Shown here: piece by piece, positions 1-8,334 of the stretch
How the letters are laid out: each line of letters begins with the position of its first letter
Position numbering within the stretch: position 1 is the first letter of the stretch
DNA from: Cupriavidus necator N-1
Lineage (GTDB): Bacteria; Pseudomonadota; Gammaproteobacteria; Burkholderiales; Burkholderiaceae
Reading direction: 5' to 3'
Length of the DNA stretch: 64,000 nt
Assembly (NCBI RefSeq): GCF_000219215.1
Contig: NC_015723.1
Span: 310,001 to 374,000 of the forward strand
Position numbers and translations under genes: made by a program
The notes under the pieces: generated by a model
What the model saw: the letters and a program-made list of their open reading frames with translations, nothing else
The model's database searches: none
What the model was told of the DNA's origin: nothing

Positions 1-866
1 GCGTCCCAGCGCGGATCGGTGTCATCGTCCTTGTCGGTTCCGACCATGGCCGGCTCGACCAGATGCAAGTAGGCCATGCGCCGCTCGCTCAGCGCGCGCA
101 CAATGTGGCCGAAGGTGGCCTCTGGGGTGTCATCGCCCATGCCCATGAAGCGGCCCATTGGCGTCAGCCGCACGGCAACCCGCGAAGCCCCGATTTCCGC
201 AATGACGGCGTCGACGACTTCGAGCAGCAGACGAGACCGGTTCTCGATGCTGCCGCCATAGGCGTCAGTACGCGCGTTGCTGTTGGAGTTGATGAACTGG
301 TCGAGGAGGTAACCGTTGCCGGCGTGGATCTCGACCCCGTCCATGCCTGCCCTGATGGCGTTGCGGGCGGAACGCCGGTAGTCCTCCACGATGTCGCGAA
401 TGCCCGAGGTGGTCAACGGCTGGGGAACCGGTACGTCGCCCCAGACACCGTTGCCGCTTTCGTCCAGAATGAACGTCTTTCCAGGCACAGGCAGCGCACT
501 GGGTGCCACGGGCAGCGCACCATCAGGCTGGAAGACCGGGTGAGATACGCGACCGACGTGCCAGAGTTGCAGAAAGATGGTGCCGCCGCCCTCATGCACG
601 GCATCACTGATGGCACGCCAGCCCTGCACCTGTTCTCCGGAGTGGATCCCCGGCGTCCAGGCGTAGCCCTGGCCTTGCTGTGAGATTTGCGTTGCTTCCG
701 TGACGATCAGTGCTGCGCTGGCGCGTTGGCGGTAATACTCGACATTCATCGCGGTCGGAACGTTGCCCGGTTGGCCCGCCCGGGAGCGCGTCAACGGCGC
801 CATCGCGACGCGGTGCGAGAGCGTATGGTTGCCAATGTGAACGGGGGTCATCAGATGCTTGGTCAC
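1..866 (-). CDS. Old Yellow Enzyme family NADH:flavin oxidoreductase (3' end outside window)
   Basis: An FMN-dependent ene-reductase of the OYE/N-ethylmaleimide reductase type, which reduces activated C=C bonds with NAD(P)H in the cytoplasm. About 288 N-terminal residues are visible of a usual 360-370. The start, GTG at 866, is chosen because GGAG lies 7 bases upstream and the product opens with the family pattern VTKHLMTPVHIGNHTLSHRV. Further family marks are MAPLTRSRA near residue 22, FLQLWHVGR, the active-site region VEIHAGNGYLLDQF, and DAYGGSIENRSR. It lies downstream of a LysR gene on the same strand with 289 bases between that show no gene. The substrate cannot be read from the sequence. 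The gene runs off the left edge. Confidence 0.9.
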   Translation of the reverse strand, partial: MTKHLMTPVHIGNHTLSHRVAMAPLTRSRAGQPGNVPTAMNVEYYRQRASAALIVTEATQISQQGQGYAWTPGIHSGEQVQGWRAISDAVHEGGGTIFLQLWHVGRVSHPVFQPDGALPVAPSALPVPGKTFILDESGNGVWGDVPVPQPLTTSGIRDIVEDYRRSARNAIRAGMDGVEIHAGNGYLLDQFINSNSNARTDAYGGSIENRSRLLLEVVDAVIAEIGASRVAVRLTPMGRFMGMGDDTPEATFGHIVRALSERRMAYLHLVEPAMVGTDKDDDTDPRWD

Positions 867-1155
867 GGTAAATCTCCATCAAGTCGGTACGATCAATGCG
901 GGGCGGCAGGGCAATGCCTGGCGTGCCCGGATCTCGGAAGAGATGGTTCACAGAGTAGGGGCCGGTGCATCCGGCGAGAATCGGTCTGCCGCGCAAAGAA
1001 GCATTGCGTGGGCGGCAAGGTGAGGTTGCGTTGGTTGGGACCCCGGCTGCCGGATGAGTGCTGGACGGCGCACGATGGCTCAGGCGCCGGGTACGGGACC
1101 ATCACAGGATTCCGTGCCACCATGGCCAGTGTTTCGCACTGGCAGTGGCGGGGGG

Positions 1156-2079
1156 CTACCGTGCGGTATCGCCCCGATAAGTCGGCCCGGGAATCTCGCC
1201 AAGAAAGTCGAGAAACGCGCCAATACGCCTTGACCCGCGCTGGTTGGGCAGGAAGAGTGCCGAGATGGCGGAAGTGGCGCGGTTCGGGTTGACGGACCAG
1301 TCATCGAAGAGCGACGTCAGATTTCCGCGCTGGATGTCTTCTGCGACAAGCCAGTCCGGCAACAGCGCGATACCTGTTTCGGACATCACTAGCTCGCGCA
1401 GTACCTCGGAATTGTTGCTTCTGAAGTTGCCACGAACGGGGACTTGCACCTCTTCGCCGTCACGGACAAAGGTCCAGACTTGCTGCCCCACGCCATAGCT
1501 GAACCGCAAGCACTCGTGCCCCGCCAGGTCCAGTGGTGCTGCGGGGAGGCTGTGGCGCAGGAGATAGGCCGGGCTGGCTACTACCTTGCGGCGGAACGTG
1601 CCGATCTGGCGCGCAACCACATCATCCAGCGATGCCGCACTGCCAAGCCGGATGGACAAGTCAATACGCTCGCTAAGCAAGTCCACGATCTCGTCCGTCA
1701 GCGTCACTTCCAGCTCGAGCTTGGGATAACGTGCCAGCAGACCGCCCAGAAAAGGCGCGATGCAACGCCGCCCGAACGCAACCGGCAGCGAGACGCGCAG
1801 TTGGCCGACCGGCGTGTCGCCGCGGTCGGCGATCTGGGCGTCCGCTTCCGCAACGGCATCCAGGATCTTTCGCGCGCGCTGGTAGTAGGCGGCACCGGCA
1901 GCAGAAACCGTGACCTGCCGCGTCGACCGGTTCAATAGGACCGCACCGAGATCTTCCTCGAGACTGTCCATCATGCGCGTCACGGACGAGGTGGCAAGGC
2001 TCAACCGTCTGGCCGCAGAAGAGAAGCCCTTGGCGTCGACAGTCTCGACAAAAACTCTCAATGCCAGCAGCTTGTCCAT
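1156..2079 (-). CDS. LysR family transcriptional regulator
   Basis: A 307-residue regulator with an N-terminal winged helix (about residues 3-62, with FSSAARRLSLATSSVTRMMDSLE as recognition region) and a C-terminal substrate-binding domain containing SIRLGSAASLDDVVARQIG. The start is ATG at 2079, one base after the stop of the upstream TetR gene; the open frame extends further but the extension has no LysR character. Being in tandem with tetR and followed by an OYE gene, it probably controls the OYE gene, the nearby catabolic genes, or both. The effector is unknown. Confidence 0.88.
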   Translation of the reverse strand: MDKLLALRVFVETVDAKGFSSAARRLSLATSSVTRMMDSLEEDLGAVLLNRSTRQVTVSAAGAAYYQRARKILDAVAEADAQIADRGDTPVGQLRVSLPVAFGRRCIAPFLGGLLARYPKLELEVTLTDEIVDLLSERIDLSIRLGSAASLDDVVARQIGTFRRKVVASPAYLLRHSLPAAPLDLAGHECLRFSYGVGQQVWTFVRDGEEVQVPVRGNFRSNNSEVLRELVMSETGIALLPDWLVAEDIQRGNLTSLFDDWSVNPNRATSAISALFLPNQRGSRRIGAFLDFLGEIPGPTYRGDTAR

Positions 2080-2080
2080 G

Positions 2081-2746
2081 TCAGAGCCGAAGGCTCCGCA
2101 TGACAGCGGGCGCGCCCTGCAGAAACATATCGACCTTCTGGCGCACAACGCCGCCCAGGTCAGCCGGGACCTTGAGCCCGTAGACCCATTTGCGCACGCC
2201 CAGATAGAAGATGGCGGCGTGCAGACTCCAGATCATCTCGACCTCGGCATCAAGCTCGGCGGCGCTGCGCGGTTCCGGGATACCGTACTCTGCCCGGACT
2301 TCGGCCAGCACGGGCAGGAAGACCTTGCTGCGAAGCTTGCTGAGGTATTTGTTGTTGATGCCTTCGCGCGTCAGGCCGGCGAAAATGAAGATCCTGATCC
2401 ACTCCTCGCGTAAGATCACTGACGCATAGTCGAGGTAGAAGGCGTAGAGCCGCTGCGCCAGCGGAGTAGACCGGTCGGCGATTTGCCGCTCCCAATCTGG
2501 CCGCCATTGGAAGACCTCATTGTAGACGCGCTCAATCAGGGCATCTTTGCTCTCGAAATAGCGGTAAAGCAGCGGCTGCGTAACGCCGATCTGCTTCGCC
2601 AGCTCCCTGGTGCTGCCGGAGAAACCATTCCGGGTGAAATGCTCGATGGCCTTCTGGACAATCTGCTGTTCCCGCTCTTCCGGGAGCAGCCGTTTGCCGG
2701 GCTTGGCCGGTATGCCGTGCTTGGCTGTGGTGGCGCCTCGTTCCAT
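2081..2746 (-). CDS. TetR/AcrR family transcriptional regulator
   Basis: A 221-residue one-component repressor. Residues about 20-70 hold the TetR helix-turn-helix (FSGSTRELAKQIGVTQPLLYRYFESKDAL); the rest is a helical ligand domain. The start at 2746 is preferred because AGGTGA sits just upstream (caggtgaacaaATG) and the N-terminal extension of the open frame is not TetR-like. It is probably transcribed with the LysR gene, only one base apart. The upstream DNA carries a CCAAT-N10-ATTGG inverted repeat containing GATAAATTG, a string that recurs before the VOC gene and the amidohydrolase, so it may repress itself and both arms of the catabolic cluster. Confidence 0.88.
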   Translation of the reverse strand: MERGATTAKHGIPAKPGKRLLPEEREQQIVQKAIEHFTRNGFSGSTRELAKQIGVTQPLLYRYFESKDALIERVYNEVFQWRPDWERQIADRSTPLAQRLYAFYLDYASVILREEWIRIFIFAGLTREGINNKYLSKLRSKVFLPVLAEVRAEYGIPEPRSAAELDAEVEMIWSLHAAIFYLGVRKWVYGLKVPADLGGVVRQKVDMFLQGAPAVMRSLRL

Positions 2747-2794
2747 TTGTTCACCTGTGCAGAGCCCCGGATGGGGGGTGCCGCTTCCATTGTA

Positions 2795-2814
2795 CCAATC
2801 AAGTGATAAATTGG
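2795..2814. promoter_or_regulatory. candidate TetR autoregulatory operator
   Basis: Inverted repeat CCAAT-N10-ATTGG, 48 bases before the TetR start codon. It contains GATAAATTG, shared with sites at 6754 and 6990 in front of the catabolic genes. The role as operator is inferred from position and repetition. Confidence 0.4.
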
Positions 2815-2911
2815 AATATGCCGAATCAGCCCGGATGTGCACGGCTAGCCCTGCGCCGCGGTGAGGGGAGTCCGGCCGAACTGGCGCCGGACACCCCGCC
2901 GCAGCCCCCGC

Positions 2912-4543
2912 TTATTGACGCTTGATCAAGCCCAGCTCGCAATCCACCAGCTGATTGCGGAAGGCACCGCGCTCCCGCGCGCCGCGAGCGGATTTGTCAG
3001 TCACAGAGAAGACGTAAATTCCCGCAAACGCGACCAGCATCGAGAACAGCGCTGGATATTCGTAGGGATAGATCGCCTTCGCGTGTCCCAGCACCTGGAC
3101 CCAGACCGTCGGGCTCAGCACCGTCAGCAGCACCGCAGTCAACAAGCCGAGCGAGCCGCCGACGACGGCACCCCGCGTGGTCAGCCCGCGCCAGTAAATG
3201 GAGAGCAGCAGCACGGGAAAGTTAGAACTGGCGGCGATGGAGAACGTCAGGCTGACGATGAAAGCGATGGTCTGCTTCTCAAAAAGGATGCCCAGCAGGA
3301 TCGACAACACCCCGAGCACCAGTGTCGTCATGCGCGACACCCGCATTTCGTCCTTGTCCGTCGCCGTGCCCTGGCGCAGCACCTTGGCATAAAGGTCATG
3401 GGAGATGGCCGATGAGCCAGCCAGCGTCAGGCCCGCAACCACCGCCAGGATGGTAGAGAATGCCACCGCGCAGATGAAGCCAAGGAAGACGTTGCCACCT
3501 ACGGCATGCGCCAGATGCACGGCGACCATGTTGACACCGCCGATTACCGCGCCCGAGGCGTTGTGATACAGGGGGTCGTTGGCAACGAGCGCAATCGTGC
3601 CGAAGCCGATGATGATGATCAGCGCGTAGCCACTCCCGACGATGCCGGTCGCATACAGGATGCTCTTGCGCGCCGCCTTGACGTCAGCGACCGTAAAGAA
3701 GCGCATCAGGATATGCGGTAGTCCCGCTGTGCCGAAGATTAGCGCGAGCCCGAGGGAGACGGCCGAGACCGGATCGGAGACAAGGCCTCCCGGACTCATG
3801 ATCGCGGTGTGCTTGCCGTGGGCCGCGATAGCCTCGGCGAACAAGGTATTGAGGCTGAAGCCAAAGCGGCCCAGCACCATGAACGCCATGAATCCCGCGC
3901 CTGCCAGCAGGAGGACAGCCTTGATGATCTGGATCCACGTCGTCGCCAGCATGCCGCCGAAAAAGACATAGATGACCATCAGCACACCGACCAGCACTAC
4001 TGCCGCCGTGTAGTTGAAGCCGAACAGCAGCTCCACCAGCTTGCCCGCGCCCACCATTTGCGAAACCAGGTAAAGCAGCACGATGACGATCGAGCTCGAC
4101 GCCGAGAACGCGCGGATCGGGCGTTGCTGCAAGCGGTAGGAGACCACGTCGGCCAGGGTAAACCGGCCCAGGTTGCGCAGTGGCTCTGCAATCAGGAACA
4201 GGATAATGGGCCAGCTTGCCAGAAAGCCGATCGAATAGATCAGACCATCATAGCCGCTGGTGAAGACAAGTGCGGAGATGCCGAGCAGGGACGCGGCGGA
4301 CATATAGTCGCCGGCGATGGCCCAGCCGTTTTGCATGGCGGTGATCTTGCCCCCCGCGGCGTAGTGATCTGCAACGCTGTGGGTGTTCCTGGCGGCCCAG
4401 CGCGTAATCAGCAGCGTTGATGCGACGAAGACCAGAAACATCACGATGGCGATGACGTTCAGCCCCTGGCCGACCGTCGGTGTGGCGGCGATGGCTGGCA
4501 AGGTGGCCGAAAACAATGCAATGAACAGTGAAAGTCGCTTCAT
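2912..4543 (-). CDS. ActP-like sodium:solute symporter (monocarboxylate/acetate type)
   Basis: A 543-residue inner-membrane protein of the SSS family with about 13 hydrophobic segments and an N-terminal signal-like segment ([20 protein letters not shown]). Close in layout to ActP acetate permease: [43 protein letters not shown] region near 60-100, [20 protein letters not shown] near 275-295. Its ATG overlaps the stop of the DUF485 gene by 4 bases (ATGA), the usual yjcH-actP arrangement, so both are co-translated. In this cluster the substrate is more likely the carboxylic acid feeding the neighbouring monooxygenase pathway than acetate, but this is inference. Confidence 0.88.
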   Translation of the reverse strand: MKRLSLFIALFSATLPAIAATPTVGQGLNVIAIVMFLVFVASTLLITRWAARNTHSVADHYAAGGKITAMQNGWAIAGDYMSAASLLGISALVFTSGYDGLIYSIGFLASWPIILFLIAEPLRNLGRFTLADVVSYRLQQRPIRAFSASSSIVIVLLYLVSQMVGAGKLVELLFGFNYTAAVVLVGVLMVIYVFFGGMLATTWIQIIKAVLLLAGAGFMAFMVLGRFGFSLNTLFAEAIAAHGKHTAIMSPGGLVSDPVSAVSLGLALIFGTAGLPHILMRFFTVADVKAARKSILYATGIVGSGYALIIIIGFGTIALVANDPLYHNASGAVIGGVNMVAVHLAHAVGGNVFLGFICAVAFSTILAVVAGLTLAGSSAISHDLYAKVLRQGTATDKDEMRVSRMTTLVLGVLSILLGILFEKQTIAFIVSLTFSIAASSNFPVLLLSIYWRGLTTRGAVVGGSLGLLTAVLLTVLSPTVWVQVLGHAKAIYPYEYPALFSMLVAFAGIYVFSVTDKSARGARERGAFRNQLVDCELGLIKRQ

Positions 4544-4902
4544 TTTGCCGCCCCTTCGCGAATCGCGTGAATCATCGCGTCATGCACGGTGTTGGCACGA
4601 TGGACATACAGGGCGACGAGGAAGAAGGTGATCGCGAACATGCCGAATCCGATCGGAATGCCGATGGACATTGGCTGTCCCGGCGTCAATGGACGTCCGA
4701 GCAGCGCCGGGTTGAAGGCGAGCGTGAGGATGTACCCGAAGTACACCGCCAGCATGAGAGTCGTAAGCGTATACGCGAAGCTGCGGCGCGCGCGGACCAG
4801 CGCCTGGAATGCCGGGTTGCTGAGCACCGGATTGGGTGGGGGAAGCGGCGTCGATGTTGCCTCATCACCGCTTGGCGGATACGTTGCGGCAAGGTGTTCC
4901 AT
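4540..4902 (-). CDS. DUF485 membrane protein (YjcH-like partner of ActP)
   Basis: A small inner-membrane protein of about 120 residues with two hydrophobic segments ([20 protein letters not shown] and [20 protein letters not shown]). The family nearly always precedes an ActP-type symporter, as here with a 4-base ATGA overlap. Two starts are possible: ATG at 4914 and ATG at 4902. The second has GGAG 6 bases upstream and is chosen. There are 97 bases between it and the upstream monooxygenase gene, so it may belong to the same transcript. Confidence 0.85.
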   Translation of the reverse strand: MEHLAATYPPSGDEATSTPLPPPNPVLSNPAFQALVRARRSFAYTLTTLMLAVYFGYILTLAFNPALLGRPLTPGQPMSIGIPIGFGMFAITFFLVALYVHRANTVHDAMIHAIREGAAK

Positions 4903-4999
4903 GCTTGTCTCCATTTGGACGGATCTTCTCTATTGTTGGCGGCAGCGTAACTGGCTGGCAGCGCACCGCCGCCGGGGATAGCGGTATGCGGTAATGCGA

Positions 5000-6223
5000 T
5001 CAGAATCGCGTCGACACCGCCGTCTCGCGCATGACTGCTTCCGGCGTGCGATAGCGCTCGGCCATCTGGCGATCGGTCTCGTCCTTGAGCTGGGCCTGCA
5101 TGTAGGCGCCGAGGTGGCGGGCGTGCTGGACGATCGCCGCCCCCACTTGAACGCGCTCAGCGCTGTAGCCTTCGAGCGCCGCCGGTACGGTGTCGTGAGC
5201 CCGCAGCGCCTTCACCAGTGCCATGGCATCGCCTGCAGCCTTGGTCACACCCATACCGCAGTGAGGTCGCGCCACGAAGGCGGCATCGCCCAACAGCGCG
5301 ACGCGATCGAACGCCATGCGCGGGACTTCAAGATCAAAGATTGGCTGGAACAGCGGTTGCGCGGCCTTTGTCACGACTTCGCCAAACTGGGGCGCCAGCA
5401 GGGTCAGCGCCGCTTCTTCCATGTCCGCGAGCACGTCGGGGCGGATCAGCGTAGGGGGAATACCACCCGACCAGCGCTTGCCGCTGGCGTCGGTCAGCAG
5501 ATTGGGCAGATCGATGTCCTCGCTGGTGGCGCGATACCACACGAAGTTATAGCGTCGCTCGCCGGGCTGGGTGCTGTTGTCTTGGCCGGCCACCGGGTAG
5601 CCGAGAATCTGCTCGTGCGGTGGGAGGCAAAACCCGAACTTTTCGAACAGCGCATCCCGCGTGGACTCGCTGAGCGCCATTTCGTCCACCAGGCCGCGCC
5701 ACGCAATGTAGCCCGCGTACTGGAGCTGGACATCAGGCAGCAGACGCTCGCGCAGCGCGGAGCGGAAACCGTCGGCGGCAATGACAAGATCGGCAGAATG
5801 CGTGGAACCATCATCGAGGGTCACGACGGCACGACCCGGCTCGCTCTCGACGGAAACCACGCTTCCCCCCGGTCGATAACAACCCAAATGGAAGGCTGCG
5901 CGCAGCACCTGATACATCTTGCCCCAAGCCGTCAGCATCTGAGGCATTTCCCGCTGCGAGAGCACTGATCCGTCCTGTGACAGCGTCAGGCGCGACTGCA
6001 CGCGCACACCGATCGAATCGTCGACCTGGACACCTGCCGCGGCCAGCGCTTCGAACAACTCGGGGTGCGTGACAATGCCGGCACCGCGGCCTGCGAGCGC
6101 CTCAGGAACGCGCTCGAAGACTTCGACGTCCCAGCCGTCGCGAGACAGAAGATTGGCCGCAAAGAGCCCGCCCAGCGAGCCACCCACTACGATCGCCTTG
6201 GGCTGCCTGGAAAATACTGTCAT
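5000..6223 (-). CDS. FAD-dependent aromatic hydroxylase, 2,6-dihydroxypyridine 3-monooxygenase-like
   Basis: A 407-residue single-component flavin monooxygenase. It has the FAD-binding GGSLGGLFAANLL near residue 14, the second FAD motif VALLGDAAFVARPHCGMG near 305, and the DHPH-type blocks YAGYIAWRGLVDE, ILGYPVAGQDN and YNFVWYR. These resemble nicotine-pathway DhpH more than PobA or MhbM. Such enzymes use NAD(P)H and O2 to hydroxylate a phenolic or hydroxypyridine ring. Starts at 6229 and 6223 are possible; 6223 is chosen because AGGAG is 7-8 bases upstream. It sits 2 bases after the VOC gene stop, clearly one operon. The actual substrate is not determinable. Confidence 0.85.
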   Translation of the reverse strand: MTVFSRQPKAIVVGGSLGGLFAANLLSRDGWDVEVFERVPEALAGRGAGIVTHPELFEALAAAGVQVDDSIGVRVQSRLTLSQDGSVLSQREMPQMLTAWGKMYQVLRAAFHLGCYRPGGSVVSVESEPGRAVVTLDDGSTHSADLVIAADGFRSALRERLLPDVQLQYAGYIAWRGLVDEMALSESTRDALFEKFGFCLPPHEQILGYPVAGQDNSTQPGERRYNFVWYRATSEDIDLPNLLTDASGKRWSGGIPPTLIRPDVLADMEEAALTLLAPQFGEVVTKAAQPLFQPIFDLEVPRMAFDRVALLGDAAFVARPHCGMGVTKAAGDAMALVKALRAHDTVPAALEGYSAERVQVGAAIVQHARHLGAYMQAQLKDETDRQMAERYRTPEAVMRETAVSTRF

Positions 6224-6225
6224 GA

Positions 6226-6714
6226 TCATTCTCCTGTCACTGCCATGCTGTGCGCAGTCGCGCTGCCACCTGGGATGTCAAGGCCCGCGACTTCTGCAGC
6301 GGGGTAATTCAGTTCGATGGTGACGCCAGACGGGTCTTCGATGAACACCTGGTGCAGGCCTAGGCTCGGCACCGTGCGGTCGCGCCAAGCCACGCCTTCA
6401 GCTTTCAGCTTCGCCCACATTTCCTGAACACCGGTGGCAAGGAAGGCGATGTGGTCGACTGTGCCGGTGCCGGAAACCGGGAGAAGACGGTCACCCAGAT
6501 AGGCACTCAGGCCAAAGAGGTTGTCCGGATCGACGCCGATGATGTGCACCACGCCGAACTCGCTTTCGTCATCTCCCAAATACAGCCAGGCGCCGGGGAA
6601 ATCGAACGGCGGGCGGTATCCCTGACGGAAACCAAGAATGCGTTGATAGAAGGCGCACGACCGGTCGAGGTCCGTGGTGCGGATCGAGTAGTGCGCAAGT
6701 TTCATAATTGCCAT
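6226..6714 (-). CDS. VOC family protein (glyoxalase/extradiol dioxygenase fold)
   Basis: A 162-residue single-module vicinal oxygen chelate protein. Metal ligand candidates are His in KLAHYSIRT, His in TVDHIAFL, and Glu in VTIELNYP, the expected H-H-E set. First gene of the operon with the flavin monooxygenase, whose translation starts at the VOC stop. The neighbourhood suggests a ring-cleaving dioxygenase or a lyase acting on the hydroxylated product; a lone VOC module could also be a glyoxalase-type isomerase. AGAGG precedes the ATG at 6714. A strong palindrome lies 16 bases upstream of the start codon. Confidence 0.82.
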   Translation of the reverse strand: MAIMKLAHYSIRTTDLDRSCAFYQRILGFRQGYRPPFDFPGAWLYLGDDESEFGVVHIIGVDPDNLFGLSAYLGDRLLPVSGTGTVDHIAFLATGVQEMWAKLKAEGVAWRDRTVPSLGLHQVFIEDPSGVTIELNYPAAEVAGLDIPGGSATAHSMAVTGE

Positions 6715-6727
6715 GGCTGCCTCTGCT

Positions 6728-6760
6728 ATTTATCGATCGATAAGTGATCGGTAGATAAAT
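6728..6760. promoter_or_regulatory. palindromic operator before the VOC-monooxygenase operon
   Basis: The perfect 14-base palindrome TTATCGATCGATAA (6730-6743) is nested in a longer dyad whose outer arms are ATTTATC (6728-6734) and GATAAAT (6754-6760). A near copy, TAATCGAACGATAA, is at 6981 before the divergent amidohydrolase. Likely the site of the TetR regulator encoded at 2081-2746; this assignment is inference. Confidence 0.5.
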
Positions 6761-6980
6761 TGTAGGCGAGCGGGTCCGGAGGGCCAAGCGTGATGCATGT
6801 GAGGATTTACCCTAGGTGCTATCGGCTGGTGTGCGACCAAGAGAGCACACTGGACTCTTATCGGGCCGCGTCCTGGCGCTGGTCCCCGCCGCCGGCGCTC
6901 ATCGGGCCGCGACAACAGGGTAATCCCGGATCTTTCTCCGCTTTCTGATTGAAGCCCACCGTCCTACAATGCCACGCAAA

Positions 6981-6997
6981 TAATCGAACGATAAATT
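6981..6997. promoter_or_regulatory. second palindromic operator, before the amidohydrolase gene
   Basis: TAATCGAACGATAA differs from the 6730 palindrome at two of 14 positions and is followed by ATT, so both sites contain GATAAATTG. The 360 bases between the divergent VOC and amidohydrolase genes hold no gene; the two palindromes near its ends are the only structure seen. Confidence 0.45.
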
Positions 6998-7120
6998 GAC
7001 TGGCGTTGTACTTTGCGTACGCATGGTCAGCGTCCTCCAAGCCGCGCTGGCCACACGCCGGAATAGGCCGGATGAAGGCAAGTGGTGCTTGGAACTTCAA
7101 CAATAAAAGGAGACAGAGAC

Positions 7121-8236
7121 ATGGATTGTCCTTGCTGCGTATCGCCCAAACGGCGTCGACTGCTTGGTTCGGTGAGTGCAATCGCCGCGGGCATGATGGC
7201 AGGATTGCCAGCGTTGGCTGCGCAGCCGTCCACGGCCGCTGCGGGCACCGGCAAACCGCTTTCGATCGACATACACGCGCACTATTATTCCGAAAGCTTC
7301 CTGGGGCTTCTGGGTGGCGAAGGGAAGCAGTTCGGCGGCCACTTTTTCCGCAACGACGACTCCTTCACGTTCCAGACACCTGCCGGCGGACTGGGGCCTC
7401 TGCCCATGAAATTTATCGACGTGGAGCAGCGCGTCCGGGACATGGACAATTCAGGGGTCGACGTCCAGGCCATCTCCCTGAGCGTGCCAATGGTCTACTG
7501 GGCCGATCGCACACTCAACGCAAAGCTCGCCAGAGCATGGAACACCGCGGCCTCCGATGTCCACCGGAAGCATCCCACCAGGTTCGTCGTACTGGCGACG
7601 CTGCCGATGCTGAATGCGAATGACGCGATCGATGAACTTGAATTTGCGGCGGGATTGCCGGGCGTGCGCGGCATCTACATGGGAACGAACATCAACAATC
7701 GTGACCTCGATGACCCGCTGTTTTCGCCGATATTCAAGCGCATCGAGCAGCTGAATCTGCCGATCTTTCTTCATCCCCAGCAAACAGTGGGCGGCGCGCG
7801 ACTCGCCGACTTTTATTTGAGCAACTTGCTCGGCAATCCGTTCGATACCGCGATCGCTGCGTCCCATCTGATTCTGGGCGGGGTCTTGGACAAGTATCCT
7901 GCGTTGCACTTCTCCCTGCCTCACGCGGGTGGCGCTCTGCCAATCCTTGTCGGGCGGATCGATGCGGGCTGGTCGATGCGTTCGGAAACGAAGCGCGTGG
8001 CACAGAAGCCCAGCAGCTACCTGCGCCGGTTTAGCTACGATACGATCTCGCACTCCGGCCCAACCCTTGACTTTCTCATTCGGAACATTGGGGCGGACCG
8101 CCTCGTGCTCGGCAGCGACTATTGCTTCGACATGGGCTATGAGCAACCCGTGCGCTTCCTGGATCGTCTCGCTCTGCCTGATGACCAGAAGCGCATGGTC
8201 GTTGGGGGCAACGCCGCACGTCTGCTGAACCTTTGA
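7121..8236 (+). CDS. Tat-signal amidohydrolase family 2 protein (ACMSD-like)
   Basis: A 371-residue TIM-barrel metal hydrolase/decarboxylase. It has IDIHAHYY (HxH metal pair) near residue 50, FLHPQQ, LPHAGGALP and the C-terminal LGSDYCFD aspartate, as in the ACMSD/gamma-resorcylate decarboxylase group. The start is ATG at 7121, after AAGGAG. The N-terminus reads MDCPCCVSPKRRRLLGS followed by a hydrophobic stretch and ALAA, a twin-arginine export signal. Export of this family is less usual, since the relatives act in the cytoplasm. It is divergent from the VOC-monooxygenase operon and shares its operator motif, so it probably acts on the same pathway, possibly in the periplasm on an incoming substrate. 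Confidence 0.85.
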   Translation: MDCPCCVSPKRRRLLGSVSAIAAGMMAGLPALAAQPSTAAAGTGKPLSIDIHAHYYSESFLGLLGGEGKQFGGHFFRNDDSFTFQTPAGGLGPLPMKFIDVEQRVRDMDNSGVDVQAISLSVPMVYWADRTLNAKLARAWNTAASDVHRKHPTRFVVLATLPMLNANDAIDELEFAAGLPGVRGIYMGTNINNRDLDDPLFSPIFKRIEQLNLPIFLHPQQTVGGARLADFYLSNLLGNPFDTAIAASHLILGGVLDKYPALHFSLPHAGGALPILVGRIDAGWSMRSETKRVAQKPSSYLRRFSYDTISHSGPTLDFLIRNIGADRLVLGSDYCFDMGYEQPVRFLDRLALPDDQKRMVVGGNAARLLNL

Positions 8237-8334
8237 GTTCTCAGGCATAGCGGCCACTGGCTGAATGTAGTCCATGCTGGCGGCTCATCAGCGGCGGCCA
8301 TAACGTGTACCCTGGTATCAGGCCAGCCTAGCGA

